Shown in pieces: positions 16,048-24,438 of a stretch of 64,000 nt of DNA. The notes under the pieces are model-generated. The model was not told the origin of the DNA, did no database searches, and worked only from the letters and a program-made list of their open reading frames with translations. The stretch is from Pseudoxanthomonas sp. z9 (GTDB lineage Bacteria > Pseudomonadota > Gammaproteobacteria > Xanthomonadales > Xanthomonadaceae), in NCBI RefSeq assembly GCF_006542425.1, contig NZ_VFID01000002.1:293268-357267 (forward strand), given 5' to 3'. Made by a program: the position numbers and the translations under genes. Within the stretch, counting starts at the first letter, position 1; each line of letters begins with the position of its first letter.

Positions 16048-17208
16048 ATGAAGTTCATCCTGTTCGCGAATACAGACTGGTACCTCTACAACTTCCGACT
16101 CTCCACCGCTTTGCAACTGCGCTCCATGGGCATGGAGGTGGTGATGGTGTCGCCACCGGGCGAGTTCGGCCATCGCTTCGAGCAGCACGGCATCCGCTGG
16201 CGGCCATTGCCGATGGAACGTTCCAGCCTCAATCCCTGGCGCGAGGCCGGCACCCTGGCCCGGCTGGTCGGCGTGCTGCGCGAGGAGCGCCCGGATCTGC
16301 TGCACAGCTTCACCCTCAAATGCGCCGTGTACGGCGCGCTGGCGGCACGCGCGGCCGGCGTGCCGGCGGTGGTGAACGCGGTCACCGGCCTGGGTTACGT
16401 CTTTTCCAGCGATCGTGCCAAGGCGCGCATGTTGCGACCGCTGGTGTCGCTGCTGATGCGCGGTGCGCTGGGCGGCGAGCATTCGCGGGTGATCCTGCAG
16501 AATCCGGACGACGCGCAGGCCTTCGCCGACGCGCGCCTGGCGCCGCCGCACAACATCCGCCTGATCCGCGGATCCGGCGTGGATCTCAGCCGCTTCCTGC
16601 TGCGCGATGCCGAAGGCGGCGCGCGGCGCCCGCTGCGGGTGCTGCTGGCCGCGCGCCTGCTGCGCGAGAAGGGCGTGTGCGAATACGCGGCCGCCGCGGA
16701 GCGCCTCCGCGCACAGGGCCGCGAGGTCCGGTTCCTGCTCGCCGGCATGCCGGATCCGGGCAACCCGCATTCGGTGCCCGCGGCCGAAGTCGAGGCCTGG
16801 CACGCGCAGGGCACGCTGGAGTGGCTGGGCCATGTCGAGGACATGCCGGCGCTGCTGCGTTCGGTCGATGTCATGGCGCTGCCCAGCTACTACCGCGAAG
16901 GCGTGCCGAAGAGCCTGATCGAGGCCGGCGCCTGCGGCATCGCGCTGGTGACCACCAACCTGCCGGGGTGCCGCGAGGTGGTGAGCCGCGATGGCGAGGA
17001 CGGCCTGCACGTGCAACCGCGCAGCGCCGATTCGCTGGCGCGGGTGATTGCGCGCCTGGACGACGATCGTGATCTGCTGCGGCGGCTGGGCGAACGCGCC
17101 CGCGCCCGCGCGCTCGCCGATTTCGACGAGAAGGTGGTCATCCGCAAGACCTGCGAGGTCTATGGCGAGCTGGTGCCGTTGCGGTTGCAGGGAGCGATGG
17201 CCGGATGA
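16048..17208 (+). CDS. Glycosyltransferase family 4
   Basis: A 386-residue GT-B glycosyltransferase. The N-terminal domain begins FILFANTDWYLYNFR, usual for EPS/LPS GT4 enzymes, and has the HSFTLKCAVYG and NAVTGLGYVFSS blocks. The C-terminal domain carries the nucleotide-sugar binding EGVPKSLIEAGACG motif (about residues 290-303) with the E-x7-E retaining signature. It would transfer a hexose from a nucleotide donor to the lipid-linked repeat unit at the inner face of the membrane. It starts 105 bp after the terminator and overlaps the flippase gene by 4 bp (ATGA), so it heads the second transcription block. Confidence 0.88.
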   Translation: MKFILFANTDWYLYNFRLSTALQLRSMGMEVVMVSPPGEFGHRFEQHGIRWRPLPMERSSLNPWREAGTLARLVGVLREERPDLLHSFTLKCAVYGALAARAAGVPAVVNAVTGLGYVFSSDRAKARMLRPLVSLLMRGALGGEHSRVILQNPDDAQAFADARLAPPHNIRLIRGSGVDLSRFLLRDAEGGARRPLRVLLAARLLREKGVCEYAAAAERLRAQGREVRFLLAGMPDPGNPHSVPAAEVEAWHAQGTLEWLGHVEDMPALLRSVDVMALPSYYREGVPKSLIEAGACGIALVTTNLPGCREVVSRDGEDGLHVQPRSADSLARVIARLDDDRDLLRRLGERARARALADFDEKVVIRKTCEVYGELVPLRLQGAMAG

Positions 17209-18506
17209 TGAACCGGATCCTGCCCATGCCGCTGCGTCCCGCCCTGAACGCCTTGTCCCTGTTGTGGCTCGCCACCGCCGCCGGGGCGGTGGCGGTGTTC
17301 GTCACGCAGACCCTGTTGGCACGCCGGTTCGGTCCGGCCGAGTACGGCCTGTTCGCCTCCTCGCTCGCCACCATCACCCTGGTCGCGCCGCTGGCCGGCT
17401 TCGGGCTGTCGCAGTTCCGGCTAAAGGTGTTCGGTACCGAGGGCTGGCAGGCCCAGCGCTGGCGGCGCGCCTCCGAGCGCTTCATCGTCGCCAGCACCAC
17501 GCTGGCGCTGGTCGGCATGGCCGCGTGGGCGGAGTGGGGACCGCCGGTGGATGCACGCACCCGGCAACTGCTGTGGCTGCTGCTGCCGGTGATTGTCGGA
17601 CTGCTGGCGGTCGAGCAGATCGGCAGCAAGCTGCGCCTGGAGGAGCGTCATGGCGCACTGGCCGCGTGGCAATTGTGGATGCCGCTGGGCCGCCTGCTGG
17701 TGGCGGCGTACGCGCTGGCCTGGTCCGGCATGCGCATCGAAATGGTCGCGCTGGGCTACAGCGCGGTCGCGGTGCTGGCGGTGTTCGCGGCGATGCCGCA
17801 ATGGCGGTCGATGGCACGCGGCGACTGGGCACTGCGCGGCCACGGCGCACAGGATGCGGCCGCATTGCAGGTGCGTCCGCCGGGCGTGCGCCAGTTGTGC
17901 GTGCAGGCGTGGCCGTACGGGATGGCGGCGGTGTTGTACCCGGTGTTCTTCCAGATCGGCACGGTGCTGCTGAAGTACCTCGCCGGGGACGCGGCCGCCG
18001 GTCATTTCGGCATCGCGCTGGCGGTGATGACCGCGATCTACCTGTTCCCGGCCACGGTCTACCAGAAGTTCCTGCTGTCCAAGCTGCATCGCTGGGCGGT
18101 GCATGACCGCCCGCGGTTCCGCCAGGCCTATCGCTGGGGCACCGTGGCCATGCTGGCCAGCGGCATCGTCGGCGGCGTCGTGCTGGCGTTCGCCGCGCCG
18201 CTGGCCACGCAGGTGTTTGGCGCCGGCTATCGCACGGTGGTGCCGCTGCTGCAGGTGCTTGCGCTGTGCGTGCCGCTGCGCTTCCTGTCCACCGCGGTCG
18301 GCTCGGTGCTGCTCACCGAGGGTCACATGCGCTACCGGGTCTACGCGATGGCGCTGGCCGCTTTGGCGGCGGTGCTGCTGAACCTGGCGCTGATTCCCGC
18401 CTTCGCCGAAATGGGTGCGGCGATTGCCACCGTCATCGCCGAGGCGTTGCTGCTGGGCCTGATGTATCGGGGCGCTCGCCGGGTCGACGCACTGGAGCTG
18501 GACTGA
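17205..18506 (+). CDS. wzx: Wzx-type lipid-linked oligosaccharide flippase
   Basis: A 433-residue polytopic membrane protein with about 12 predicted helices. The N-terminal hydrophobic segment is followed by RRFGPAEYGLFASSLATI, a block characteristic of polysaccharide-biosynthesis (PST/Wzx) MOP-family exporters in which RxxGxxxYG is conserved. It would move undecaprenyl-pyrophosphate-linked repeat units across the inner membrane. It overlaps the preceding GT4 gene by four bases and the following gene by one base (TGATG), indicating translational coupling. A second ATG lies three bases in; the first is kept for the overlap. Confidence 0.87.
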   Translation: MMNRILPMPLRPALNALSLLWLATAAGAVAVFVTQTLLARRFGPAEYGLFASSLATITLVAPLAGFGLSQFRLKVFGTEGWQAQRWRRASERFIVASTTLALVGMAAWAEWGPPVDARTRQLLWLLLPVIVGLLAVEQIGSKLRLEERHGALAAWQLWMPLGRLLVAAYALAWSGMRIEMVALGYSAVAVLAVFAAMPQWRSMARGDWALRGHGAQDAAALQVRPPGVRQLCVQAWPYGMAAVLYPVFFQIGTVLLKYLAGDAAAGHFGIALAVMTAIYLFPATVYQKFLLSKLHRWAVHDRPRFRQAYRWGTVAMLASGIVGGVVLAFAAPLATQVFGAGYRTVVPLLQVLALCVPLRFLSTAVGSVLLTEGHMRYRVYAMALAALAAVLLNLALIPAFAEMGAAIATVIAEALLLGLMYRGARRVDALELD

Positions 18507-19654
18507 TGGACAAGCCCCGCGTCGCTTTCACCGGCTACTACGGAATGCGCAATTTCGGCGACGACCTGTTCGGCGTGATCTGCACGCGCGCGGCCGAGCG
18601 CTACTGGAACGCCTCGCCGCGCCTGGTCGGCCCACCACTGGCCGGCATGACCGGCGTCAGCACCGTGCCCGCGTTCTATCCGCTCGACTGGTACGGGGCG
18701 GGCGGAGCGCTGGGCAAGGGCAGCCGCCTGCTCAGTTTCGCCAGCGCCACCGTCGGATCGGATGTGCTGGTGATGGGCGGAGGTTCCGTGATCACCGCGC
18801 GCGAATCGTTCCGCAAGCCGATGATGCAGACGGCACGTCGCCATCGCGGCCTGAAGCTGTCGGCGATCGGCGTCTCGATCGGTCCTTTCGCGAACGCCGA
18901 GCAGGAAGCGGCGGCGGCGTCCTTCCTGGACCGCTTCAGCTACCTGTCGGTGCGGGATCGCCGCTCGCACGAATGGATCCAGCGCATGGGCCTGTCCGCG
19001 CATGCGCACGCCGGCTGCGATCTGGCCGTGCTGTTGCCGCGGCTGGTGTCGATGCCGGTGCGCGCGCAACCCGAACCCGGCGCGCCCCTGCGGGTAGGCG
19101 TGGCGCCGTGCCGGTACGCGGAAGGTGGCGCGCATGGCGCGCCGGCGATGCGCGCCTGGGAGGATGCGTTCGTCGCGACCCTCCTGGCCGAGTCGCGCGT
19201 GCGGCGACTGGTGGTGGACGTGTTCAGCCTCAACGAGCACCCGCGCCACGGCGACGGCGAACTGGCCGAAGCGATCGCACGGCGCCTGCGCGAAGGCGGC
19301 GTCGCGGTCGAGGTGCTGCGCTACACCCAGCCGGATCCGCTGGCGATGGTGGCCGCGATCGGCCGCTGTGACGCGATGGTGAGCGCGCGCCTGCACGGCG
19401 CCATCGTCTCGTGGCTGTGCGGGGTTCCGTTCGCGATCGTCGACTACCACCGCAAATGCCGCGATTTCGCCGACGACATCGGCCTGCCGCAGCGGCGGCG
19501 CATCACCACCGCGCAGGGATATCCGTTCAGCGACGTGATCGCCACCTTGCTGCGCGAACGCCAGCCGGAGTGCTCTTCACCCGCCCTGTACGCCGACCAG
19601 GCCGAAGACATATTCAAATGCGCACCATGGGCGCTGGAGCACGCACACGCATGA
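18506..19654 (+). CDS. Polysaccharide pyruvyltransferase family protein
   Basis: A 382-residue soluble protein. It starts VAFTGYYGMRNFGDDL, the N-G-D-(D/E) entry motif of the CsaB/WcaK-type family, and contains GVSIGPF, SVRDRRSHEW, and the C-terminal SARLHGAIVSWLCGVPF block, which carries the conserved RLHG. Members add a pyruvate ketal from phosphoenolpyruvate to a terminal sugar, giving the polymer negative charge. Position between flippase and GT2 with one- and four-base overlaps ties it to the repeat-unit pathway. A few relatives act as polymer modifiers of unknown chemistry, so the exact reaction is inferred from family and context. Confidence 0.85.
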   Translation: MDKPRVAFTGYYGMRNFGDDLFGVICTRAAERYWNASPRLVGPPLAGMTGVSTVPAFYPLDWYGAGGALGKGSRLLSFASATVGSDVLVMGGGSVITARESFRKPMMQTARRHRGLKLSAIGVSIGPFANAEQEAAAASFLDRFSYLSVRDRRSHEWIQRMGLSAHAHAGCDLAVLLPRLVSMPVRAQPEPGAPLRVGVAPCRYAEGGAHGAPAMRAWEDAFVATLLAESRVRRLVVDVFSLNEHPRHGDGELAEAIARRLREGGVAVEVLRYTQPDPLAMVAAIGRCDAMVSARLHGAIVSWLCGVPFAIVDYHRKCRDFADDIGLPQRRRITTAQGYPFSDVIATLLRERQPECSSPALYADQAEDIFKCAPWALEHAHA

Positions 19655-20493
19655 AGCCGCACCTTCCGCCGGATCCCTCCACCGCACCGGTCAGCGTGGT
19701 GATTCCCTGTTACCGGTGCGCCGGCACGATTGCCGCGTCGGTGGCCTCGGTGGCGGCGCAGACCCGGCGCCCGGTGGAAGTCATCCTGGTCGACGACGCC
19801 AGCGGAGACGGCACCCTGGACGCCCTGCACGCGCTGGCCGAACTGTATCCGCCGGGCTGGGTGGTGGTGGTGGCCGCGCCCGTCAACGGCGGGCCGTCGC
19901 GCGCGCGCAACCTGGGATGGGAACGCGCCAGCCAGCCGTACGTCGCCTTCCTCGATGCCGACGATACCTGGGTGCCGGAGAAAATCGCCTTGCAGATGGA
20001 CGTGCTGGAAGCAGACCCGGGCCTGGCCCTGATCGCGCACCGGATGGCGGTGCGCGAGCGCGGCGCCGGATTGCTGCCATTGCGCCCGCCGGTGCGCGTG
20101 ACCGCGATCGGCCGCCGCCGCTTCCTGCTCAACAATCCGTTCCCGACCGCGTCGGTGGTGCTGCGCCGCGATCTGCCGTTCCGCTTCAACGAACGCTTCC
20201 GCCGGGTCGAGGATTTCCTGTTGTGGGCGGAGATCGGCTTCTCCGGCTACCGCTGCGCCAAGCTCAACCAGGTGCTCGCGTACTGGCACAAACCGACCTT
20301 CGGCGCGGGCGGCCTGACCGCGGATCTGGACGCGATGCATCGCGCCGGCAAGGAAGTCCGGCATGAGCTGCTGCGCAAGGGACTGGTCACTCCGGCCGAG
20401 CACTGGTTCGCGCGCAGCATCGGGCTGGTCCGGCGCACCCGCCGGCGCCTGCTGCTGGCGATGCGTTCTCGCCAGACTGGAATCGCCTCATGA
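19651..20493 (+). CDS. Glycosyltransferase family 2
   Basis: A 280-residue GT-A enzyme. Motifs in order are VSVVIPCYRCAGTI (about residues 12-25), VILVDDASGDGT with the nucleotide-binding DD, GGPSRARNLG and FLDADDTWVPEK with the DxD metal site, then VEDFLLWAEIG with the likely catalytic acidic residue. It would extend the lipid-linked oligosaccharide from a nucleotide sugar at the cytoplasmic face. The C-terminus is basic (RRTRRRLLLAMRSR) and may touch the membrane. The start overlaps the pyruvyltransferase stop by ATGA, and its own end overlaps the polymerase gene in the same way. Confidence 0.9.
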   Translation: MKPHLPPDPSTAPVSVVIPCYRCAGTIAASVASVAAQTRRPVEVILVDDASGDGTLDALHALAELYPPGWVVVVAAPVNGGPSRARNLGWERASQPYVAFLDADDTWVPEKIALQMDVLEADPGLALIAHRMAVRERGAGLLPLRPPVRVTAIGRRRFLLNNPFPTASVVLRRDLPFRFNERFRRVEDFLLWAEIGFSGYRCAKLNQVLAYWHKPTFGAGGLTADLDAMHRAGKEVRHELLRKGLVTPAEHWFARSIGLVRRTRRRLLLAMRSRQTGIAS

Positions 20494-21548
20494 ACACCAT
20501 CCAGGCCCGCTACCTGCAGACCAGCCACCGCAGCCAGGGCGAGGCGATGGCGCGCTGGTGGCTGGGCATGATCCTGCTGGGCGGCGTGGCCCTGTTCGCG
20601 TGCTGGCTGGTCGGCACGCGTCCGCTGGATATCGGCAGCGACACCGAAACCTACGCCGGCTTCTTCGAGAACCTGGTGCAGGGCATGCCGGAAACCCGGC
20701 TGGAGCCCGGCTTCGTCTACCTGAGCTATGCCCTGTACAAGTTGGGACTCGGCGTCACCGGTTACCAGTTCACGCTGTTCGGCCTGCTGCTGGTGATGGT
20801 CGCGCTGGCGGTCCGCCGCTACCGGTTCTACCTGGAAACGCCGGTGAGCTGGCAGACCCTGCTGTGCGCCTCGCTGATGCTGCTGTTCATCTCGCCGATG
20901 TTCACCAACGCCTCGATCAACGCGATCCGCCAGGGCCTGGCGGCGCCGCTGGTGTTCGTGGCCCTGCTCGGTTTCCACCGCCGGCGGTGGGGCACGTTCG
21001 CGCTGGCCGGCGCGCTCGCGGCCAGCCTGCACCTGTCGTCCGCCATGTACCTGGCCTGCGCGCCCGCGCTGCTGCTGAGCACGCGCTGGCTGCGCGTGGT
21101 CGCGGCCGGTGCATTCCTCGCCTACGTCTCCGGGCTTTCGATGCTGGCGGTGCGCGCCGGCGCGCCCGGTTTCTATGACGTGGTGATGGAATACACCGCC
21201 AATCCGCTGTACCGGTCCGGCGTGCGCATCGACTTCGCCGTGTTCACCATCTTCTGGTACCTGCTGCCGCATTTCCTCGCGCCGCTGGTGCAGGCGCAAT
21301 GGCGCCAGCGCATCCTCGACAGCACCTCGGTCTATCTGGTGATGTCGCTGCCGTTCTTCCTGATCGGCTGGGGCTTCTTCTCCAATCGCTACCTGCTGCC
21401 GGCCTGGCTGGCGGTGTCGATGATCCTGGCGGCGGTGCTCTGCCACGCGCGGTTCGCGCCGCTGCGCAATCCGCTGCTGATCCGGGTCGGCCTGCTGGCT
21501 TCGTGCGGGGTGTTCTACATCTACGTCAGCCGCGGAATCGTCATATGA
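20490..21548 (+). CDS. wzy: EpsG/Wzy-type polysaccharide polymerase
   Basis: A 352-residue membrane protein with about 9-10 hydrophobic helices. The N-terminal part has the GSDTETYAGFF and EPGFVYLSYALYKLG stretches typical of EpsG-family proteins (D-x-x-x-Y then E-P-G/-F), followed by FTNASINAIRQGLA, the conserved N-x-x-R-Q segment of this family. Such proteins polymerise undecaprenyl-linked repeat units on the periplasmic side in partnership with Wzc. It is the only Wzy candidate in the locus. Four-base overlaps join it to the GT2 gene before and the DUF218 gene after. Confidence 0.8.
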   Translation: MNTIQARYLQTSHRSQGEAMARWWLGMILLGGVALFACWLVGTRPLDIGSDTETYAGFFENLVQGMPETRLEPGFVYLSYALYKLGLGVTGYQFTLFGLLLVMVALAVRRYRFYLETPVSWQTLLCASLMLLFISPMFTNASINAIRQGLAAPLVFVALLGFHRRRWGTFALAGALAASLHLSSAMYLACAPALLLSTRWLRVVAAGAFLAYVSGLSMLAVRAGAPGFYDVVMEYTANPLYRSGVRIDFAVFTIFWYLLPHFLAPLVQAQWRQRILDSTSVYLVMSLPFFLIGWGFFSNRYLLPAWLAVSMILAAVLCHARFAPLRNPLLIRVGLLASCGVFYIYVSRGIVI

Positions 21549-22312
21549 GTGGAGGCGCGGCGTCGATGCTCCGGGAGTTCGCGGTTTCACTGACCTATCC
21601 ACCCACGCTCACCCTGTCGCTGCTGGTGCTGGCGGCGTTGTTGTGGTGGTGGCGTCGTCGCCGGATTGGCGCGGGCGTGGCGATTGCGGCGGTGCTGTGG
21701 TCGGCGCTGTGGTCGTTTCCGTTCGCTTCCGACACCCTGCGCGGACTGCTGGAATTCCGCTACCCGGTGGTCGAGGATCCGTCCGACCTGCCACGCGCGG
21801 ACGCCATCGTGGTGCTTGGCGGCGGCAGCCACTACGCCTGGTTGGAACGGCCGGACGTCCGCCCCGAGCAACTGCGCTACAGCCGCCTGGCCGCCGGCGC
21901 ACGCGCCTGGCAGGCCGGGCGCGCGCCGATCGTCATCCTCAGCGGAGGCGGCGAGGGCGACACCACCGAGGCCCGCCGCATGGCGCGGGCGATCGAGCGC
22001 CTCGGCGTGCCGCGTTCGGCGCTGGTGCTGGAGGAACGCAGCCGCAATACCCGCGACAATGCGCGCTACAGCCTGCCACTGGCCGGCAGCGAACACCCGC
22101 GCCTGTTGCTGGTGACCTCCACCCTGCACATGCCGCGCGCGGCCCTGCTGTTCGAACAGGCGGGCGCCCGGGTCATGCCGGTACCCGTGCCCGAGGGCCG
22201 GGCGCCGCGCAGCTGGTGGCGCTACTGGTTGCCCTCGCAGCGCGCCCTGTGGCGCAGCGGTCGTGCATTCAAGGAAATCGTCGCGCTCACCGCCGCCCAT
22301 CTGCATTTGTGA
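21545..22312 (+). CDS. DUF218 (YdcF/SanA/ElyC-type) membrane protein
   Basis: A 255-residue protein with two N-terminal membrane helices (about residues 15-60) and a DUF218 domain: ADAIVVLGGG (about 82-91), PIVILSGGG, the EERSRNTRDNA block (about 165-175) and LLLVTSTLHMPRA. This matches the order of conserved motifs in ElyC and YdcF. ElyC affects use of the undecaprenyl lipid carrier in E. coli envelope synthesis; DUF218 genes are common in exopolysaccharide loci, where the reaction is unknown. A role in carrier-lipid economy is inference. It is translationally coupled to the wzy gene through an ATGA overlap. Confidence 0.85.
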   Translation: MSGGAASMLREFAVSLTYPPTLTLSLLVLAALLWWWRRRRIGAGVAIAAVLWSALWSFPFASDTLRGLLEFRYPVVEDPSDLPRADAIVVLGGGSHYAWLERPDVRPEQLRYSRLAAGARAWQAGRAPIVILSGGGEGDTTEARRMARAIERLGVPRSALVLEERSRNTRDNARYSLPLAGSEHPRLLLVTSTLHMPRAALLFEQAGARVMPVPVPEGRAPRSWWRYWLPSQRALWRSGRAFKEIVALTAAHLHL

Positions 22313-22482
22313 AGCCGACGTCGGTGAACAGGGATGCGCGCGACCGTCCGGCGCATCGCGCACCTGCGTTCATCCGCCATTGTCCTGCCGCCGCCGTTCT
22401 TTTCACGCCGCGCTTGACACCATGCGTGAGCGGACACGGCCATGCCGGGTCGCGCATCGTTTCCGCTGACAGAGGTGTGCGA

Positions 22483-23562
22483 GTGAAATCCCTATCCACT
22501 TCGTTGTTGCTGGCAGCGCTGCTGGCCGGTTGCGCGGGCCAGCACATGACCCATAGCGGTCCCGCCAGCGGCGGCACCGTCGAAGGCAGCGATGCCCGCA
22601 TGGTCGCGATCACGCCCGAGCTGGTCGCCGCGCCACGCCAGGCGGTCACGCTGCCCCCCGAACTTGCCGGCTACAAGCCCGAGATCTACCGCATCCAGCC
22701 CGGCGACACGATCCTGGTCACGGTCTGGGATCACCCGGAACTGACCACCCCCGCGGGCAACCAGCAGCAGGCTGTCACCAACGGCCGCCTGGTCCAGCCG
22801 GACGGCACGTTCTTCTATCCGTACGCGGGCAAGATGAACGTCAAGGGCATGACCATCGAAGATCTGCGCAGCAGTCTGTCCACGCGCCTGGGACAATATC
22901 TGCGTTCACCGCAGATCGACGTCAACGTGGTCGGCCATGGTGGACGCGTCGCCATGCAGGGCGCCTTCGTCGACACCTCGCCGCAGGAATTCACCACCGT
23001 GCCATTGACCCTGGCGCAGGCGGTCGGCAAGGCGCGCATCAACGTGGAGGAAGCGGATCTGGCCGGCTTCGTGCTGACCCGCGACGGGCATGACTATCCG
23101 CTGGATCTGGATGCGTTGAATCGCGACGGAAAGGTCGCCGCCGACGTCTACCTCAAGCCCGGCGATCGCCTGTACCTGCCGTTCAACGATCGCAAGGAAG
23201 TCTATGTGGTCGGCGAGGTGATGCGCCCGCAGGCGATCAACTTCAAGACCACCGACATGAGCCTGACCCAGGCGCTCGGTCGCACCGGCGGGTTGAATCC
23301 GACCACCGCCAAGGGCAGCGCGGTCTACGTGATTCGCGGCATGGAGGATCTGCAGCGCGAACCGGCCACCGTTTATCACCTGGACGCCGGTTCGCCCGCG
23401 GCCTTCGCATTGGCGGATCGCTTCCCGCTGCGCGCCGGCGACGTGGTGTGGGTGGGCCCGGCCGGCGTGACCCGCTGGAATCGCTTCCTGACCCAGTTGC
23501 TGCCGCTGTCGGGCATCATCAGCAACGCCGCGTCGGCGCAGTACGACTTCGATCGCAATTGA
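22483..23562 (+). CDS. wza: Wza-like outer-membrane polysaccharide export lipoprotein
   Basis: A 359-residue lipoprotein. The signal peptide has a LLAGC lipobox with Cys17. A poly-export domain follows: YRIQPGDTILVTVWDHPEL (about 70-88), a QPDGTFFYPYAGKMNVKG block, then SLBB domains with YLKPGDRLYLP and VYVVGEVMRPQAI, and a C-terminal VVWVGPAGVTRWNRFLTQLLP amphipathic helix that would form the outer-membrane pore. It exports the finished polymer in contact with Wzc. GTG at 22483 is the start, placed six bases after AGAGGTG. It sits last in the locus, 170 bp behind the DUF218 gene, and is followed by a terminator. Confidence 0.93.
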   Translation: MKSLSTSLLLAALLAGCAGQHMTHSGPASGGTVEGSDARMVAITPELVAAPRQAVTLPPELAGYKPEIYRIQPGDTILVTVWDHPELTTPAGNQQQAVTNGRLVQPDGTFFYPYAGKMNVKGMTIEDLRSSLSTRLGQYLRSPQIDVNVVGHGGRVAMQGAFVDTSPQEFTTVPLTLAQAVGKARINVEEADLAGFVLTRDGHDYPLDLDALNRDGKVAADVYLKPGDRLYLPFNDRKEVYVVGEVMRPQAINFKTTDMSLTQALGRTGGLNPTTAKGSAVYVIRGMEDLQREPATVYHLDAGSPAAFALADRFPLRAGDVVWVGPAGVTRWNRFLTQLLPLSGIISNAASAQYDFDRN

Positions 23563-23636
23563 TGGGGCGACCGGGTCGCGCCGCGTGACGCGGCCGGCCC
23601 GGGAAAGCGGATGAGGGCGTTGTCCGCATCAAAAAC

Positions 23637-23668
23637 AAAGGCGACGGCCGTTTCCGACCGTCGCCTTT
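23637..23668 (+). terminator. Terminator at the end of the polysaccharide locus
   Basis: AAAGGCGACGG (23637-23647) pairs perfectly with CCGTCGCCTTT (23658-23668). The A-rich side upstream means it could also act on the minus strand. It closes the exopolysaccharide locus. Confidence 0.75.
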
Positions 23669-23696
23669 GCTCATGTGCCCTGCGAAAGGCTCCTGT

Positions 23697-23840
23697 GGAG
23701 AACCGAAGGGTCATCCAGACGATCGACCGGCCCTTTGTCCACCGGGCGAGAAGCGGTTTGCCCGGCGTGGGTTCTCCTGTGGCTGCCGATGGTCCGTGGG
23801 TCCGGAAACTGCGGAAAACGAACCCCGCTGAATGTCGGCG
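23697..23840. repeat. Dispersed intergenic hairpin element, copy B
   Basis: Inverted arms GGAGAACC (23697-23704) and GGTTCTCC (23770-23777) enclose an 65-base loop beginning near ATCCAGACGA, as in copy A at 4493. The block CTGAATGT..G.GTGACCGG follows 52 bases after the right arm (47 in copy A). The rest of the 23669-24024 gap shows no supported gene. Confidence 0.5.
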
Positions 23841-24024
23841 TGACCGGCGTATCGTCAAAGGAGGGTGTGCCGGTGCCACGCGCCCACCATGCCTTCGGGA
23901 ATGGCAAGAGCGGGTGGAGCCGGTGTGGCGAAAGCGTTATCGGCCGGCGCTGTTCAGGGCGCATTTGACGATATGAATACAGGCGGCGTGATATTCCTGT
24001 CGCTCGTCACGGGAGGCTAGGCAC

Positions 24025-24396
24025 ATGGGTTCGATCCATCCCCCAGCGCGCCGCTGGTATCGCTGCGAAGTCGTCGATGTCCAGGCCGAATTGAGGTACT
24101 GGAAACTGGAATACGTGTCCCACGACTTCCATGAACCGGGCACGTCGTTCTCGCGCTACGAGCCGGTGCTCAGGTTCGCCTACGACGCCTATCTGCGCCA
24201 TCACGCGCAACCGCTGGCCGACGTCATCGATGTCCTCCACCACAAGTACGTCGAGACCTTCGACAGCTGGAGCATGCTGCCGTGGCCGCGCGCCGAGGCC
24301 GTCCTGCGCGAAGTCTGGCTGCGCATGGGCGCGCCGCTGGAAAGCCTGCGGGTCACGCCGCCGCTCGAACGCGACTCGCGCCTGCGCCTGCATTGA
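24025..24396 (+). CDS. Hypothetical protein, aromatic-rich
   Basis: A 123-residue soluble protein of no recognised family, rich in Trp, Tyr, His and Arg (for example RRWYRCEVVDVQAELRYWK at the N-terminus and ETFDSWSMLPWPRAEA in the middle). No signal peptide, membrane helix or known motif is visible. The ATG at 24025 follows GGGAGG by eight bases, which supports translation. It is a single gene between the polysaccharide locus and a convergent DJ-1-type gene, sharing a bidirectional terminator with the latter. Confidence 0.6.
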   Translation: MGSIHPPARRWYRCEVVDVQAELRYWKLEYVSHDFHEPGTSFSRYEPVLRFAYDAYLRHHAQPLADVIDVLHHKYVETFDSWSMLPWPRAEAVLREVWLRMGAPLESLRVTPPLERDSRLRLH

Positions 24397-24427
24397 TCCG
24401 GAAACGCGATCGAAGCGTTTCCCGGAT
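24395..24427. terminator. Bidirectional terminator between convergent genes
   Basis: GATCCGGAAACGC (24395-24407) pairs with GCGTTTCCCGGATC (24414-24427) around a short loop. It separates the gene ending at 24396 from the minus-strand gene ending at 24439. Confidence 0.6.
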
Positions 24428-24438
24428 CCACCGCACCT

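Noticed and set aside
23675..23968. Possible genes in the gap behind wza
   Set aside because: Frames cross the terminator and the hairpin element and have no ribosome binding site or conserved composition.
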